Source of the DNA: CAVXUB01 sp963764805
GTDB lineage: Bacteria > Actinomycetota > Acidimicrobiia > Acidimicrobiales > Bog-793
Length of the DNA: 64,000 bases
NCBI GenBank assembly: GCA_963764805.1
Contig: CAVXUB010000003.1
Coordinates: 248,001-312,000, forward strand
Direction: 5' to 3'
Shown here: in pieces, positions 45,263-53,073 of the stretch
How positions within the stretch are numbered: position 1 is the first letter of the stretch
Layout: each line of letters begins with the position of its first letter
Notes under the pieces: generated by a model
Told to the model about the DNA's origin: nothing
Databases searched by the model: none
Seen by the model: only the letters and a program-made list of their open reading frames with translations
Made by a program: the position numbers and the translations under genes

Positions 45263-46008
45263 GACGCGAACAAGTGGTGCTCGACACGCTGCCGATCGGC
45301 CCGGCAACCCTCATCGCCTACGGGCACTACGGCCCGCCGGTCCTCGTGTTCGCCTCAGACAGCGGGCGAGCGGTGGACTTCGAGAACAACGGGATGATCG
45401 AGGCCGTGGCAGGCCCCCTGGAGGAGGGCCGCCTGAAGCTCTACTGCCTCGACAGCTTCGAGTCGCACAGCTGGAGGAGGAGCGACCTGCCGCTGGAGCT
45501 GCGGGCGCGCCAGCATCAACGTTTCGAGGATTACGTCGTCAACGACGTGGTCCCTTGGATCTGGGGCGACTGTGGGGGCCGCCAGGACATCGTCGTGACG
45601 GGCTGCAGCTTCGGCGCCTTCCATGCCGCCAATTTCTGCCTTCGTCGCGCCGACCTGTTCCCGAGAGCGCTCTGCCTGTCGGGCTCCTACGACATGTCCC
45701 GAATCGGATGGGGCGAGCGTGGCGACAGCTTCTACTTCAACAACCCGGTCGACTACGTCGCGAACCTCACCGGAGGGCACCTCGACTGGCTGCGCAGCCG
45801 CTGCTTCCTGACGCTGGTGGCCGGCCGCGGGCCGTGGGAGGACGACAGCGCCAGCGGGTCCCTGCCGGGGACCTTGCGGTTGGGCGGGTTGCTCGCCGAG
45901 AAGGGGATCCCGCACCATCTCGACATCTGGGGCCACGACTCGGCACACGACTGGCCGTGGTGGCGGCGGCAGCTCGCCTACCACCTGCCGCGGATGGTCC
46001 AGGCCTGA
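45259..46008 (+). CDS. Esterase-family alpha/beta hydrolase
   Basis: 249 residues from the ATG at 45259, which overlaps the upstream stop (ATGA). The nucleophile elbow is VTGCSFGAFHAANF and the likely catalytic His lies in HDSAHDWPWWRRQL. The fold is similar to the previous gene but lacks the N-terminal beta domain, and the sequences are only distantly related. CLSGSYDMSRIGWGERGDSF is typical of uncharacterised esterases that occur next to ATP-grasp and GCS2 genes in actinobacteria, as far as I recall. The stop is adjacent to the convergent GCS2 gene. Confidence 0.83.
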   Translation: MRREQVVLDTLPIGPATLIAYGHYGPPVLVFASDSGRAVDFENNGMIEAVAGPLEEGRLKLYCLDSFESHSWRRSDLPLELRARQHQRFEDYVVNDVVPWIWGDCGGRQDIVVTGCSFGAFHAANFCLRRADLFPRALCLSGSYDMSRIGWGERGDSFYFNNPVDYVANLTGGHLDWLRSRCFLTLVAGRGPWEDDSASGSLPGTLRLGGLLAEKGIPHHLDIWGHDSAHDWPWWRRQLAYHLPRMVQA

Positions 46009-46009
46009 C

Positions 46010-47125
46010 CTAGTCGAGCCCCGCCATCGTCTCGGCGGACACGGCCTCGACCACCGACTTCAGCGAGCCGGTCTCCTCGAACACCGCGATCTGCCTGTCG
46101 GCCGAGGTGCCCCCGCGCACGATCTGCTCGGCGTAGGCGACTTCGGCCCGGCAGCCGAGCTCGTCCACGACGTCGTCGACGAACTCCAGCAGCTCGCCGA
46201 CGAGATCGCTCATCGGCACCTCGGCTTGGCGTCCGAAGTCGACGAGAGAGCTGGAGACGCCATGACGCATGGCGCGCCACTTGTTCTCGGCGATCAGGTG
46301 CGTGGGGTACATGCGGAACCCCATGTTCTGGCGCCGCAGCTTGAGGAGCTTGGCGCAGATCGACTGGGCGAGGGCCGCCAGGCACAGCGCCTCGTCCATG
46401 CGGGTGGCGGCGTCGCAGATGCGGAACTCGAGCGTCGGGTAGACGTAGTGGGGTCGCAGGTCCCACCAGACCTTCTTGCCGTTGTCGATGCACTTGGTCT
46501 TCACGAGGAGGTCGACGAGGTTGTGGAACTCGCCGAAGGACTTCACCTCGGGCGGGATCCCACTTCGCGGGAAGCGCGACCAGACGACGCTGCGGTACGA
46601 CTTGAGACCGGTGCGTCTTCCCAACCAGAAGGGACTGGAGGTCGACAGCGCCAGCAGGTGCGGCAGGAAGTAACGGGCCTCGTTCATCAGGTCCATCCGC
46701 AGGTCCTGGTCGGGGATGCCGACATGGACGTGGAGACCGAAGATGAGCAGCTCGCGGACGATGTCCTGCATCTCGTCCTCGAGCATCTTGTATCGCTCGA
46801 GCTCGGTGACCCGCTGCTCCTGCCAGTGCGAGAAGGCGTGTGTGCCGGCGGAGGCGATGCGCAGCCCGTCCTTGGCGAGCAGGTCGACAAGGCCACCCCG
46901 CAGGCGCCTCAGCTCCGAGCGAGCCTCGCCGACGTCCCGGCAGATGCGGGTTCCGATCTCGACCACCGACTGCATCATCTCGGCCTTCACGTCCTCGCCG
47001 AAGATCGGGCTCGCCGACTCCATCAGGATGTCGATGTGAGCCGTCAGCTCCCCGTCGGCGTTGATGATCTGGAACTCCTCCTCGATCCCGAGCGTGAGGT
47101 CGCGCCCTATCTCGAAGCTCGTCAC
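46010..47125 (-). CDS. Glutamate-cysteine ligase family 2 (YbdK-type carboxylate-amine ligase)
   Basis: 371 residues. The GTG at 47125 is chosen because GGAGGTGG lies just upstream. The GCS2 core is complete: LTLGIEEEFQIINADGELTA (Mg/ATP Glu residues), MMQSVVEIGTRICRD, GLHVHVGIPDQDLRMDLMNE, and LRPHYVYPTLEFRICDAATR. These enzymes join a glutamate-like carboxylate to an amine using ATP. True glutathione synthesis is unlikely in an actinobacterium; family members often make unknown gamma-linked products. It is the last gene of a three-gene minus-strand run of amidoligases. Confidence 0.9.
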   Translation of the reverse strand: MTSFEIGRDLTLGIEEEFQIINADGELTAHIDILMESASPIFGEDVKAEMMQSVVEIGTRICRDVGEARSELRRLRGGLVDLLAKDGLRIASAGTHAFSHWQEQRVTELERYKMLEDEMQDIVRELLIFGLHVHVGIPDQDLRMDLMNEARYFLPHLLALSTSSPFWLGRRTGLKSYRSVVWSRFPRSGIPPEVKSFGEFHNLVDLLVKTKCIDNGKKVWWDLRPHYVYPTLEFRICDAATRMDEALCLAALAQSICAKLLKLRRQNMGFRMYPTHLIAENKWRAMRHGVSSSLVDFGRQAEVPMSDLVGELLEFVDDVVDELGCRAEVAYAEQIVRGGTSADRQIAVFEETGSLKSVVEAVSAETMAGLD

Positions 47126-47144
47126 GTCACCACCTCCGGGAGTC

Positions 47145-48524
47145 TCATTTCGCCGACACCACGAAGGTCGGCACGACACTGCCCTCTCCGGCTGTCACGT
47201 TGAGCAGTGCCGAGGATGAGAGCCTCGTCAGCACACCGCCCGTCACCGCCCCTTCGTAGAGGTAGGGGTCCATGTCGACAGCGAGGTCGACCATCTGCAC
47301 GCTGCGGTCCTCGCCGCGGCCGACGGCCACCGGGTAAGGCTCGCGGGGGATCGGCACGGCCTCCTGCACCACGTAGGTCTGATGGAGGGCGGCCTCGATC
47401 GTCGCCTCCCACTCGCTGTCGTCGACGGTCCATCCGAGCACGACGCCCTTGCCGCCGTACTCGTCGTTCGGCTTGAGCACCAGGTTCTGCCGTGAGGAGG
47501 CCACGTACTCGGCCAGATCGTCGATGGGCGGCGTCCCGGCCGACGAGGGGCCGGTCGAGCGACCGTGGCGAAGGCGGCGCGTCCAGGGGATGTGCCGGTC
47601 GATGGCGGCCTGCTCGGCCGGCGAGTAGAGCGACCGGTACCGCTCGTCGGAGAGCAGTGCCAGGCTCATCTTCTTGTGCAGCAACTTGGCGCGAAACGTG
47701 TTCACCATCACGATCGCCCCCTCCAGATAGGCCTCGCAGAGCGCCTTCGCCTCGTCTGGCCGGGCGAGCAGCTCGCTCGTCAACACCCGCCGGTAGACGA
47801 GGTTCAGCTCCCTGCCATCGGGAGCGCGCAGCTTCCCCCTGTCGTAGCTGAGCGCGGCCGGCTCGTAGATCCCGCACTCCACCCCCTGGGCGGCGAAGTA
47901 CTCCTGGAAGAGCAGGAACTCGCTGACCGTCGGAAGGCCCGGCCAGTCGACGATGGCGATCGAGGGCTTGTCGGCGCCACCCCACTCGTCGAAGGCCCGC
48001 AGCATGCAGTCGGCCTGCGAACGACGGCTCGGCAGGCCGCGCACCCGGAACCGCTCCCGGAACCGCCTCATCACCTCCAGCTCCTCGAACGTCTCGGCCA
48101 GCACGTCCCCGTAGGCCATTCCCGCAGGCGACTCGGCGTTGTACTCGACATAACGGACCTCGTCGTCGAAGAAGCTGTCGAGGCGGGCGGACGGCGACGA
48201 GTGGCGGCAACCGGGCTCGGCCAGCGCCAGGGGCTCCTCCTCCGGGGTCAGATCGAGCTCCGCCCGCAGCTCGGGCTCGGCCAGCAGTGCACCCTCGAGG
48301 GTGGCCAAGGCCCCGTAGACCGACTCGGCGGCGCGCACCGCCCGCTGCCAGAACTGCTCAGATATCAGGCGGGGCCGCAGCGACATCGAGAGGGGGTGCT
48401 CGCCGAAGTACAGGTTGCGCTCGTGCTGTCCGGCGCGCAGCTGGTCGAGGCTCGTGCCGACGACCTCGCGGTCTTCCAGCAGCGCGTGGTACGCCTCGAT
48501 GGCTTGCTCCATGGGGCTGTCCAT
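47145..48524 (-). CDS. Circularly permuted ATP-grasp ligase-like protein
   Basis: 459 residues from the ATG at 48524. It shows features of permuted ATP-grasp and glutathionylspermidine-synthase-like proteins: FDDEVRYVEYNAESPAGMAY, ELNLVYRRVLTSELLA, then NLVLKPNDEYGGKGVVLGWT, the glycine-rich ATP loop, and YVVQEAVPIP. The final segments (VQMVDLAVDMDPYLYEGAVT) bear metal-binding Asp residues. Members form amide bonds in unknown peptides. The stop lies 20 nt before the GCS2 start and the start overlaps no gene, so the run reads ATP-grasp, permuted ATP-grasp, GCS2. Confidence 0.85.
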   Translation of the reverse strand: MDSPMEQAIEAYHALLEDREVVGTSLDQLRAGQHERNLYFGEHPLSMSLRPRLISEQFWQRAVRAAESVYGALATLEGALLAEPELRAELDLTPEEEPLALAEPGCRHSSPSARLDSFFDDEVRYVEYNAESPAGMAYGDVLAETFEELEVMRRFRERFRVRGLPSRRSQADCMLRAFDEWGGADKPSIAIVDWPGLPTVSEFLLFQEYFAAQGVECGIYEPAALSYDRGKLRAPDGRELNLVYRRVLTSELLARPDEAKALCEAYLEGAIVMVNTFRAKLLHKKMSLALLSDERYRSLYSPAEQAAIDRHIPWTRRLRHGRSTGPSSAGTPPIDDLAEYVASSRQNLVLKPNDEYGGKGVVLGWTVDDSEWEATIEAALHQTYVVQEAVPIPREPYPVAVGRGEDRSVQMVDLAVDMDPYLYEGAVTGGVLTRLSSSALLNVTAGEGSVVPTFVVSAK

Positions 48525-48534
48525 CAGGGATGAC

Positions 48535-49482
48535 CTAGGCGCTGCGAAGATGGCTCCACCAACGCATCTCGCCACGCCACGGCGGCACGCGCTCTCGCTT
48601 GGCGTAGGAGATCACGAGGTCGCTCATGCGGTCGATGACCCAGCCGAAGCCCTCGTCCTTGATCGAGAAGCTGTCGAAGTCCGGCGCCGGGTTGAGGAAG
48701 TCGATGGCGTACAGCACACCGTCGCGAACCGCGAACTCGACGGTGTCCATGTCGTACCCGAGAGCGTTCGTCAGCGTCCGGGCATCGGCCTCGGCCAGCT
48801 CTCGCATCTTGTCGTCGGGCGGATCGTCGGTCACGTAGCGCTCGTAGAACGTCCGCCTCGGGTCGTAGCGGAATACCAGCACTTCCCCGCCGATCACGAT
48901 GCAGCGCAGGTAGTCCTCCCAGTCGATGAACTCCTGCAGGATCATTGTCTTCGTGCCGGTCTGGTCGTAGGACTGGATCAGCTCGTGGCGGTCCTGGACG
49001 ATGTAGACGTCCTTCCAGCCGCCGCCGGTGTTCGGCTTCATCACCGCCGGCAGGCCGGTGTAGTCGAGGATCTCGTCCCAGTCGAGCGGGTATTGCAGGT
49101 TTCGCAGCGACTTCTCGGGATCGACGCCGGGGATGTACTCCTTGTTGGGCAGAACGACCGTCTTGGGGACGGCGACGCCGACCTTGCGGGCGAGCGTGCA
49201 CTCGAAGAACTTCTCGTCGGCTTCCCACCAGAACGGGTCGTTGATGACCGTCGTGCCCTGCAGGGCGGCGCTCTTCAGGAAGGCCCGGTAGAAGGGCACC
49301 TCATGGGATATGCGGTCGACGACCACCGCGTACTCCGGGGTCTCGGCGATCTCGGGAACCTTCCCCAGCACGGCCAGCTCGGCGGTGATGCCGGACGCCG
49401 CCCCCTTCTCGTTCACTGCCTCCAGGAACGGCCCAGGGAACGTGTTCTCGAGTCCCACGAGCAGCCCGACCTTGGTCGCCAT
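48535..49482 (-). CDS. ATP-grasp ligase (D-Ala-D-Ala ligase/RimK-like fold)
   Basis: 315 residues. The ATG at 49482 has AAGGAG at good distance; a GTG six bases further up is also in frame. The ATP-grasp core shows LPAVMKPNTGGGWKDVYIVQ, MILQEFIDWEDYLRCIVIGG, YDPRRTFYERY, and metal ligands in MDTVEFAVRDGVLYAIDFLN with N-P-A-P-D after it. Such ligases activate a carboxylate as acyl phosphate and join it to an amine. It begins the minus-strand amidoligase operon and is divergent from the His-rich protein gene, about 170 nt away. Confidence 0.88.
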   Translation of the reverse strand: MATKVGLLVGLENTFPGPFLEAVNEKGAASGITAELAVLGKVPEIAETPEYAVVVDRISHEVPFYRAFLKSAALQGTTVINDPFWWEADEKFFECTLARKVGVAVPKTVVLPNKEYIPGVDPEKSLRNLQYPLDWDEILDYTGLPAVMKPNTGGGWKDVYIVQDRHELIQSYDQTGTKTMILQEFIDWEDYLRCIVIGGEVLVFRYDPRRTFYERYVTDDPPDDKMRELAEADARTLTNALGYDMDTVEFAVRDGVLYAIDFLNPAPDFDSFSIKDEGFGWVIDRMSDLVISYAKRERVPPWRGEMRWWSHLRSA

Positions 49483-49655
49483 CGCCACTCTCCTTGTCCT
49501 CGCCCCGAGGCTGGCCCTCGCCAGTCTCTACAGCCGGCCACCCGCATCGTCGTCGGCAAGACCTGGTCCGTCAAGGCCCCCTCGGATGGGTAGGCTCTCG
49601 GACCGGCAGCTCGGAGGGGGCGTCGGAGGGGCAGGAGAGAGAGCGAGCAGAGACC

Positions 49656-50138
49656 TTGAGCGAGAAGCTGGCGGATCACCTGCACACGCACGAGCACGTC
49701 GTGCACGCCCACGAGCACTACCACCTGACGCACAACTTCTTCGAGACCTCAGGCACCTTCGAGCACCTCGGCTACCGCCACGCGCACGAGCACGAGCACA
49801 CGGTCGAGGAGCACTCCCACTACCCCCACCAGGACTTCCAGTCTGAGCACCTGGGCGAGGTGCACGAGCATCCTCATCCGCCGCAAGAGCGGGCCAGTGC
49901 CGCTGCCAAGAAGGTCGCCGATACCCCGGAGGACGCCGACACCCCGACGAAGGCCGCCGGGTCTGTCAAGAAAGCTGCGGCGGCGAAGAAGGCGCCGGCG
50001 GTGAAGACGGCAGCGAAGAAGGCCCCGCCGCCGCCAAAGAAAGCTGCACCGACGGCGGCGAAGAAGGCTGCGCCAGCGGCGAAGAAGGCGGCGCCAGCGG
50101 CGGCGGACGAGGCGTCCGAGCAGGAGGCAACGCCCTGA
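49656..50138 (+). CDS. His-rich protein with Ala/Lys/Pro-rich histone-H1-like tail
   Basis: About 160 residues. The first 70 are packed with His and Glu (HLHTHEHVVHAHEHYHLTHN, HAHEHEHTVEEHSHYPHQ), likely to bind metal ions. The rest is a low-complexity Ala/Lys/Pro tail (AAKKAPAVKTAAKKAPPPPK, PTAAKKAAPAAKKAAPAA) like bacterial histone-H1-type DNA-binding tails, ending acidic (DEASEQEATP). The start is uncertain; TTG 49656 is in frame at the first recognisable segment, with GGAGAGAGAG some way upstream. It sits between the amidoligase operon and the C26 hydrolase, and may be a substrate of those enzymes (inference). Confidence 0.72.
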   Translation: MSEKLADHLHTHEHVVHAHEHYHLTHNFFETSGTFEHLGYRHAHEHEHTVEEHSHYPHQDFQSEHLGEVHEHPHPPQERASAAAKKVADTPEDADTPTKAAGSVKKAAAAKKAPAVKTAAKKAPPPPKKAAPTAAKKAAPAAKKAAPAAADEASEQEATP

Positions 50139-50920
50139 ACGAGCCGCTGATCGCAATCGTCGCTTACGCCCTGCCGGCGAGCGAGACGCCTCGCCGTCCC
50201 GTCGGGCACGTCGCCGTCTCCGACCGCTACGTGGGCAGCGTGCATCGTGCGGGGGGCCGCCTGATGATCCTGCCGGCGGTGGAGGGGGCGCCGGCGACGG
50301 AGCCGGCCGAGTTGCTCGAGGGAGCGGACGGGCTGTTGCTGATCGGGGGCGGCGACCTCGATCCTGCTCACTACGGGCAGCCGGTTCACCCGCGCAGCTA
50401 CGGCTTCAATCCGATCCGTGACGCGATGGAGCTCGATCTCGCCCGCCACGCCTTGGACGGCGACATCCCGGTGCTGGCGATCTGCCGTGGCTGCCAGGTC
50501 GTGAATGTCGCCCGTGGCGGGACGCTCTTCCAACACATCTCGGACGAACCTGGCTATGCCGACGATCTGCACGGCCGTCCGCACGACCTCGAGTTCGGGC
50601 ACCACCCGGTGGACGTCGAGCCCGGCAGCCGGCTCGCCGAGGCAGTCGGCAGGACCCGCATCGCCGACTGCCTGTCGGCACACCACCAGTCGGTCGATCT
50701 CGTCGGCGAGGGGCTGTGCGTGACGGGACGATCAGAGGACGGATGCGTGGAGGCGCTGGAGTTGGAGGGTGGGGAGCGTTTTGCCGTGGCGGTGCAATGG
50801 CACCCGGAGATGACTGCTGAGGCCGACGAGGACCAGCAGAAGCTCTTCGACGCTCTTGTGGAGGCGGCTCGGCGCTACCGCCAGCTACGGCTGCGCCGGA
50901 TGTCGGAAGCCACCGTCTGA
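50135..50920 (+). CDS. C26-family class I glutamine amidotransferase-like hydrolase (PuuD-like), CTG start
   Basis: 261 residues. The coding frame reaches up to a CTG at 50135, overlapping the previous stop (CTGA), with CAGGAGG seven bases before it; no ATG or GTG exists before residue 32 and the family N-terminus (EPLIAIVAYALPASE) would otherwise be lost. The catalytic Cys is in LAICRGCQVVNVARGG and the His-Glu pair in VQWHPEM. Members cleave gamma-glutamyl amides, as in gamma-glutamyl-GABA hydrolase. Next to a GCS2-type ligase this suggests reversal or editing of gamma-glutamyl bonds. The CTG could also be a miscalled ATG. Confidence 0.85.
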   Translation: MNEPLIAIVAYALPASETPRRPVGHVAVSDRYVGSVHRAGGRLMILPAVEGAPATEPAELLEGADGLLLIGGGDLDPAHYGQPVHPRSYGFNPIRDAMELDLARHALDGDIPVLAICRGCQVVNVARGGTLFQHISDEPGYADDLHGRPHDLEFGHHPVDVEPGSRLAEAVGRTRIADCLSAHHQSVDLVGEGLCVTGRSEDGCVEALELEGGERFAVAVQWHPEMTAEADEDQQKLFDALVEAARRYRQLRLRRMSEATV

Positions 50921-50932
50921 GGCATCCGCGCC

Positions 50933-52027
50933 GTGACCGCCGCCGTCGCCACCGCCGCACCCTCGATGGTCGGCGGCCGCTTCCGGGCGGTGTGGATCTA
51001 CGGGCCGTTGCTCGATTCCGCGGTCGCCTGGTGCTGGCTCCCCGTGTTCGTCGTCTGGCACCTGCTGGCATCGGGGCCCTCGGCGACCGCCGGCACGTTG
51101 CTGCGAGACGGAGTGCTGATCGCTCTGGCGGTCTCGTTCCTGCATCAACCGCTGACGTTGGGGCTCGTCTACGGCGACCGCCGCCAGTTCGCCCTGCACC
51201 GGCGGCTGTTCGTGGCGGCGCCGCTCGTCGCCGTCGCGGTTGCCGTGGTCGCCGCCGCCTTTCACCTGTGGATCGTGATTCCTGTTGCCGCCGCATGGAA
51301 CCTGCAGCACACGCTCCAGCAGCGGTACGGCTTGCAACGGATCTACGCCGGCAAGTCCCGCTATGGCTCGGCCCGACTGGACAGGGCGCTCTCGTACGTG
51401 CCGATGGCGATGGTGCTCGCCGCGGTCGCCGCCATGCCCGGCACCGAAGGGCTCGTCCGCCGCTCTGGCCTCGACTCGATGAACGCCGGAGCCATCCGCC
51501 TGCTGACCGACGCTCGCCCGGCGGCGGTGGCTTTACTGCTCGTTACCGGCGTCGCCACCTTCGCGGTGCTGGCGGCGATCGTTCGGCAGGAGGCCGCGGC
51601 AGGCGAGCAGGCGAACCCGGCCAAGTGGGCCTACCAGGGGGCGTCTCTCGCCCTGCTGGCGGCAATCGTGGTGGACCCGGCTGCCGGCTTCATCGCCTAT
51701 GTCACCCAGCACGCTGTGGAGTACGGCGTCATCGTCTACCGCACGGCTCGCCAGCGATATGGCGCTGCGGGCGCCCACCCGCCGGAGGAGGATGGCAAGC
51801 GCGCTCTGCTACAGCGGCTCGCGGCGCGGGCGCCCGGCAGGATCGCGTACCTCGGCGGAATCGTCGCCGCCGCGCTGGCGGTGCGGCTCTACGTGCAGGG
51901 GGCGGCCTTCTCGGCCGTGCTCTACTCGGTCGGGATGCTGCATTTCTCCTACGACGCCGTCATCTGGAAGCTTCGTAAGCCGGCGGTGGCCAAAGACTTC
52001 GCGATCGCCCGTCCTGCTCCCGGATGA
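50933..52027 (+). CDS. Polytopic membrane protein with conserved-looking His motifs
   Basis: 364 residues with about eight hydrophobic segments. Motifs at membrane edges carry His and aromatic residues: SFLHQPLTLGLVYGDRRQF, WNLQHTLQQRYGLQRIYAG, VTQHAVEYGVIVYRTARQRY and LHFSYDAVIWKLRKP. The spaced His residues recall membrane di-iron enzymes (desaturase or hydroxylase type), but they do not fit a known H-box set. The GTG at 50933 follows the C26 gene by 12 nt, so it belongs to the same operon. I do not recognise the family. Confidence 0.75.
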   Translation: MTAAVATAAPSMVGGRFRAVWIYGPLLDSAVAWCWLPVFVVWHLLASGPSATAGTLLRDGVLIALAVSFLHQPLTLGLVYGDRRQFALHRRLFVAAPLVAVAVAVVAAAFHLWIVIPVAAAWNLQHTLQQRYGLQRIYAGKSRYGSARLDRALSYVPMAMVLAAVAAMPGTEGLVRRSGLDSMNAGAIRLLTDARPAAVALLLVTGVATFAVLAAIVRQEAAAGEQANPAKWAYQGASLALLAAIVVDPAAGFIAYVTQHAVEYGVIVYRTARQRYGAAGAHPPEEDGKRALLQRLAARAPGRIAYLGGIVAAALAVRLYVQGAAFSAVLYSVGMLHFSYDAVIWKLRKPAVAKDFAIARPAPG

Positions 52028-52278
52028 AGCTCCGGCTCGACCTGCACGACATCTACAACAAGGGCCATGACATCGACAAGGCCCTGCAGGAGGTGATCGA
52101 TGAGGCGGTGCGGATCAAGGCGTCGAGCATCGAGATAATTCCCGGCAAGGGCTCGGGCGCCCTGAAGAAGCACGTGCTGCGCTTCCTCGACCGCAAGGAG
52201 GTCAAGGCGCTCTACCACCGGGTCGAGAAGGACTCGAACAACTGGGGAAGGCTGTTCGTCCACTTCCGCTGGAAGTGA
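52024..52278 (+). CDS. Small Smr-domain protein
   Basis: 84 residues, almost only an Smr domain. LRLDLHDIYNKGHDIDKAL has the L-D-x-H motif, and EIIPGKGSGALKKHVLRFLD the G-x-G-x-G motif that binds nucleic acid. Smr domains nick or bind DNA/RNA. The ATG at 52024 overlaps the membrane gene stop (ATGA). The last codons read VHFRWK; the DNA over them is a perfect palindrome that recurs 1.5 kb downstream beyond the toxin-antitoxin pair. Confidence 0.85.
   Translation: MKLRLDLHDIYNKGHDIDKALQEVIDEAVRIKASSIEIIPGKGSGALKKHVLRFLDRKEVKALYHRVEKDSNNWGRLFVHFRWK
52261..52277. repeat. Palindromic repeat, copy 1 (3' end of the Smr gene)
   Basis: CACTTCC-GCT-GGAAGTG is a perfect 7-bp-arm palindrome over the last codons of the Smr gene. 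A near copy lies at 53808-53824. The two are in the same orientation and bracket the antitoxin/PIN genes, as attachment sites or a target duplication would. Confidence 0.6.
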
Positions 52279-52638
52279 CTCCGGGTGATCACTGTCGGCT
52301 CACATGGCGCAGAAAGGGGACCCGATCAGGACATGTCTCGGCCATTGGTGACCACTCGTGACAGCGGCTGACCTGTGTTCTGAGGACCAATTGAGGACTA
52401 GCTAAACGCTTGTATCCGTCGACCCTGGCTGATGGTCGGCTCCGCGCCCAGCGTGTGGCTCGTGGGCCGGAGTGGGAGAAGGGTGATGGCGCTGGCGGAC
52501 CTCTGGCGCATTCGACCGGCTCCGGCTTTTCTGCCTCGATCGGCTCGCTTGAACATCCTGAGAGCGTTGTGGTGCCCCCGGGTTCGGGCTCCGGCGGGGA
52601 AGTGTCGTTTATGTCGTTTAAGCGGTATAGTCGAGGAT
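52279..52638. other. 360-nt non-coding stretch before the toxin-antitoxin genes
   Basis: No reading frame here has both a start site and coding character. It contains TGAGGACTAG at 52392-52401, which recurs at 53730-53739, and close variants such as TGAGGACCAA at 52381. The end of the stretch holds the toxin-antitoxin promoter (52603-52631). It may be the edge of an inserted element. Confidence 0.45.
52603..52631 (+). promoter_or_regulatory. Leaderless promoter with tandem 9-bp operator-like repeat
   Basis: TGTCGTTTA occurs twice in direct tandem (52603-52611 and 52612-52620), followed by a good -10 box TATAGT (52626-52631). The ATG at 52639 is only seven bases after that box, so transcription should start at or next to the start codon and make a leaderless mRNA. 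Repeats overlapping the core promoter suit autorepression by the antitoxin, which has a DNA-binding domain (inference). Confidence 0.55.
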
Positions 52639-53064
52639 ATGTCGGATGCGTCAGCTGCTTTCGAGCTTGCCGAGCCGGACCGAGGGAGGCTGGCTGCACT
52701 TGTCGCCGGGGGGGCGGACCGCCCGGTTGCCGTCCGGACGGAAGTCGGCGAGCTCGAGTTGCCAGCAGTAGCCGGTCGCGCCGTACGCCTCTTGCTCGAA
52801 GAGCTCGGGGCCGGCGTACTGGTCCATGTGGTTGCTGGGGACGCTGACGTGACCACGCAGCAAGCCGCGGGGCTGCTCGGGATTTCCCGGACGTACTTGA
52901 TCCGGTTGATCGACGGCGGCAAGCTCCCTGCCCACCTCGTTGGCACGCATCGACGTCTCCGCGTAGCGGACGTGCTCGCCTACAGGGCCCGTCGAGCCGA
53001 CCGAGTGGCAGCGGTGGATGCGATTGCCGCCGCCGACACCGAAGGCGGCATCGACTACCGCTGA
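52639..53064 (+). CDS. Antitoxin with excisionase/MerR-like helix-turn-helix
   Basis: 141 residues. A helix-turn-helix typical of the excisionase-type domain lies at about 70-115: VTTQQAAGLLGISRTYLIRL, IDGGKLPAHLVGTHRRLRVA. The N-terminal part (FELAEPDRGRLAALVAGGAD, GELELPAVAGRAVRLLLEEL) is helical and the C-terminal tail probably wraps the toxin. A PIN toxin starts ten bases downstream. Antitoxins of this layout repress their own promoter; the tandem TGTCGTTTA repeat upstream is the likely operator. Confidence 0.8.
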   Translation: MSDASAAFELAEPDRGRLAALVAGGADRPVAVRTEVGELELPAVAGRAVRLLLEELGAGVLVHVVAGDADVTTQQAAGLLGISRTYLIRLIDGGKLPAHLVGTHRRLRVADVLAYRARRADRVAAVDAIAAADTEGGIDYR

Positions 53065-53073
53065 ATTCCATTA

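Noticed and set aside
49872..50112. Ala/Lys codon repeats as a DNA-level tandem array
   Set aside because: The repeats follow from low-complexity coding (GCG/AAG runs) and are not exact tandem units.
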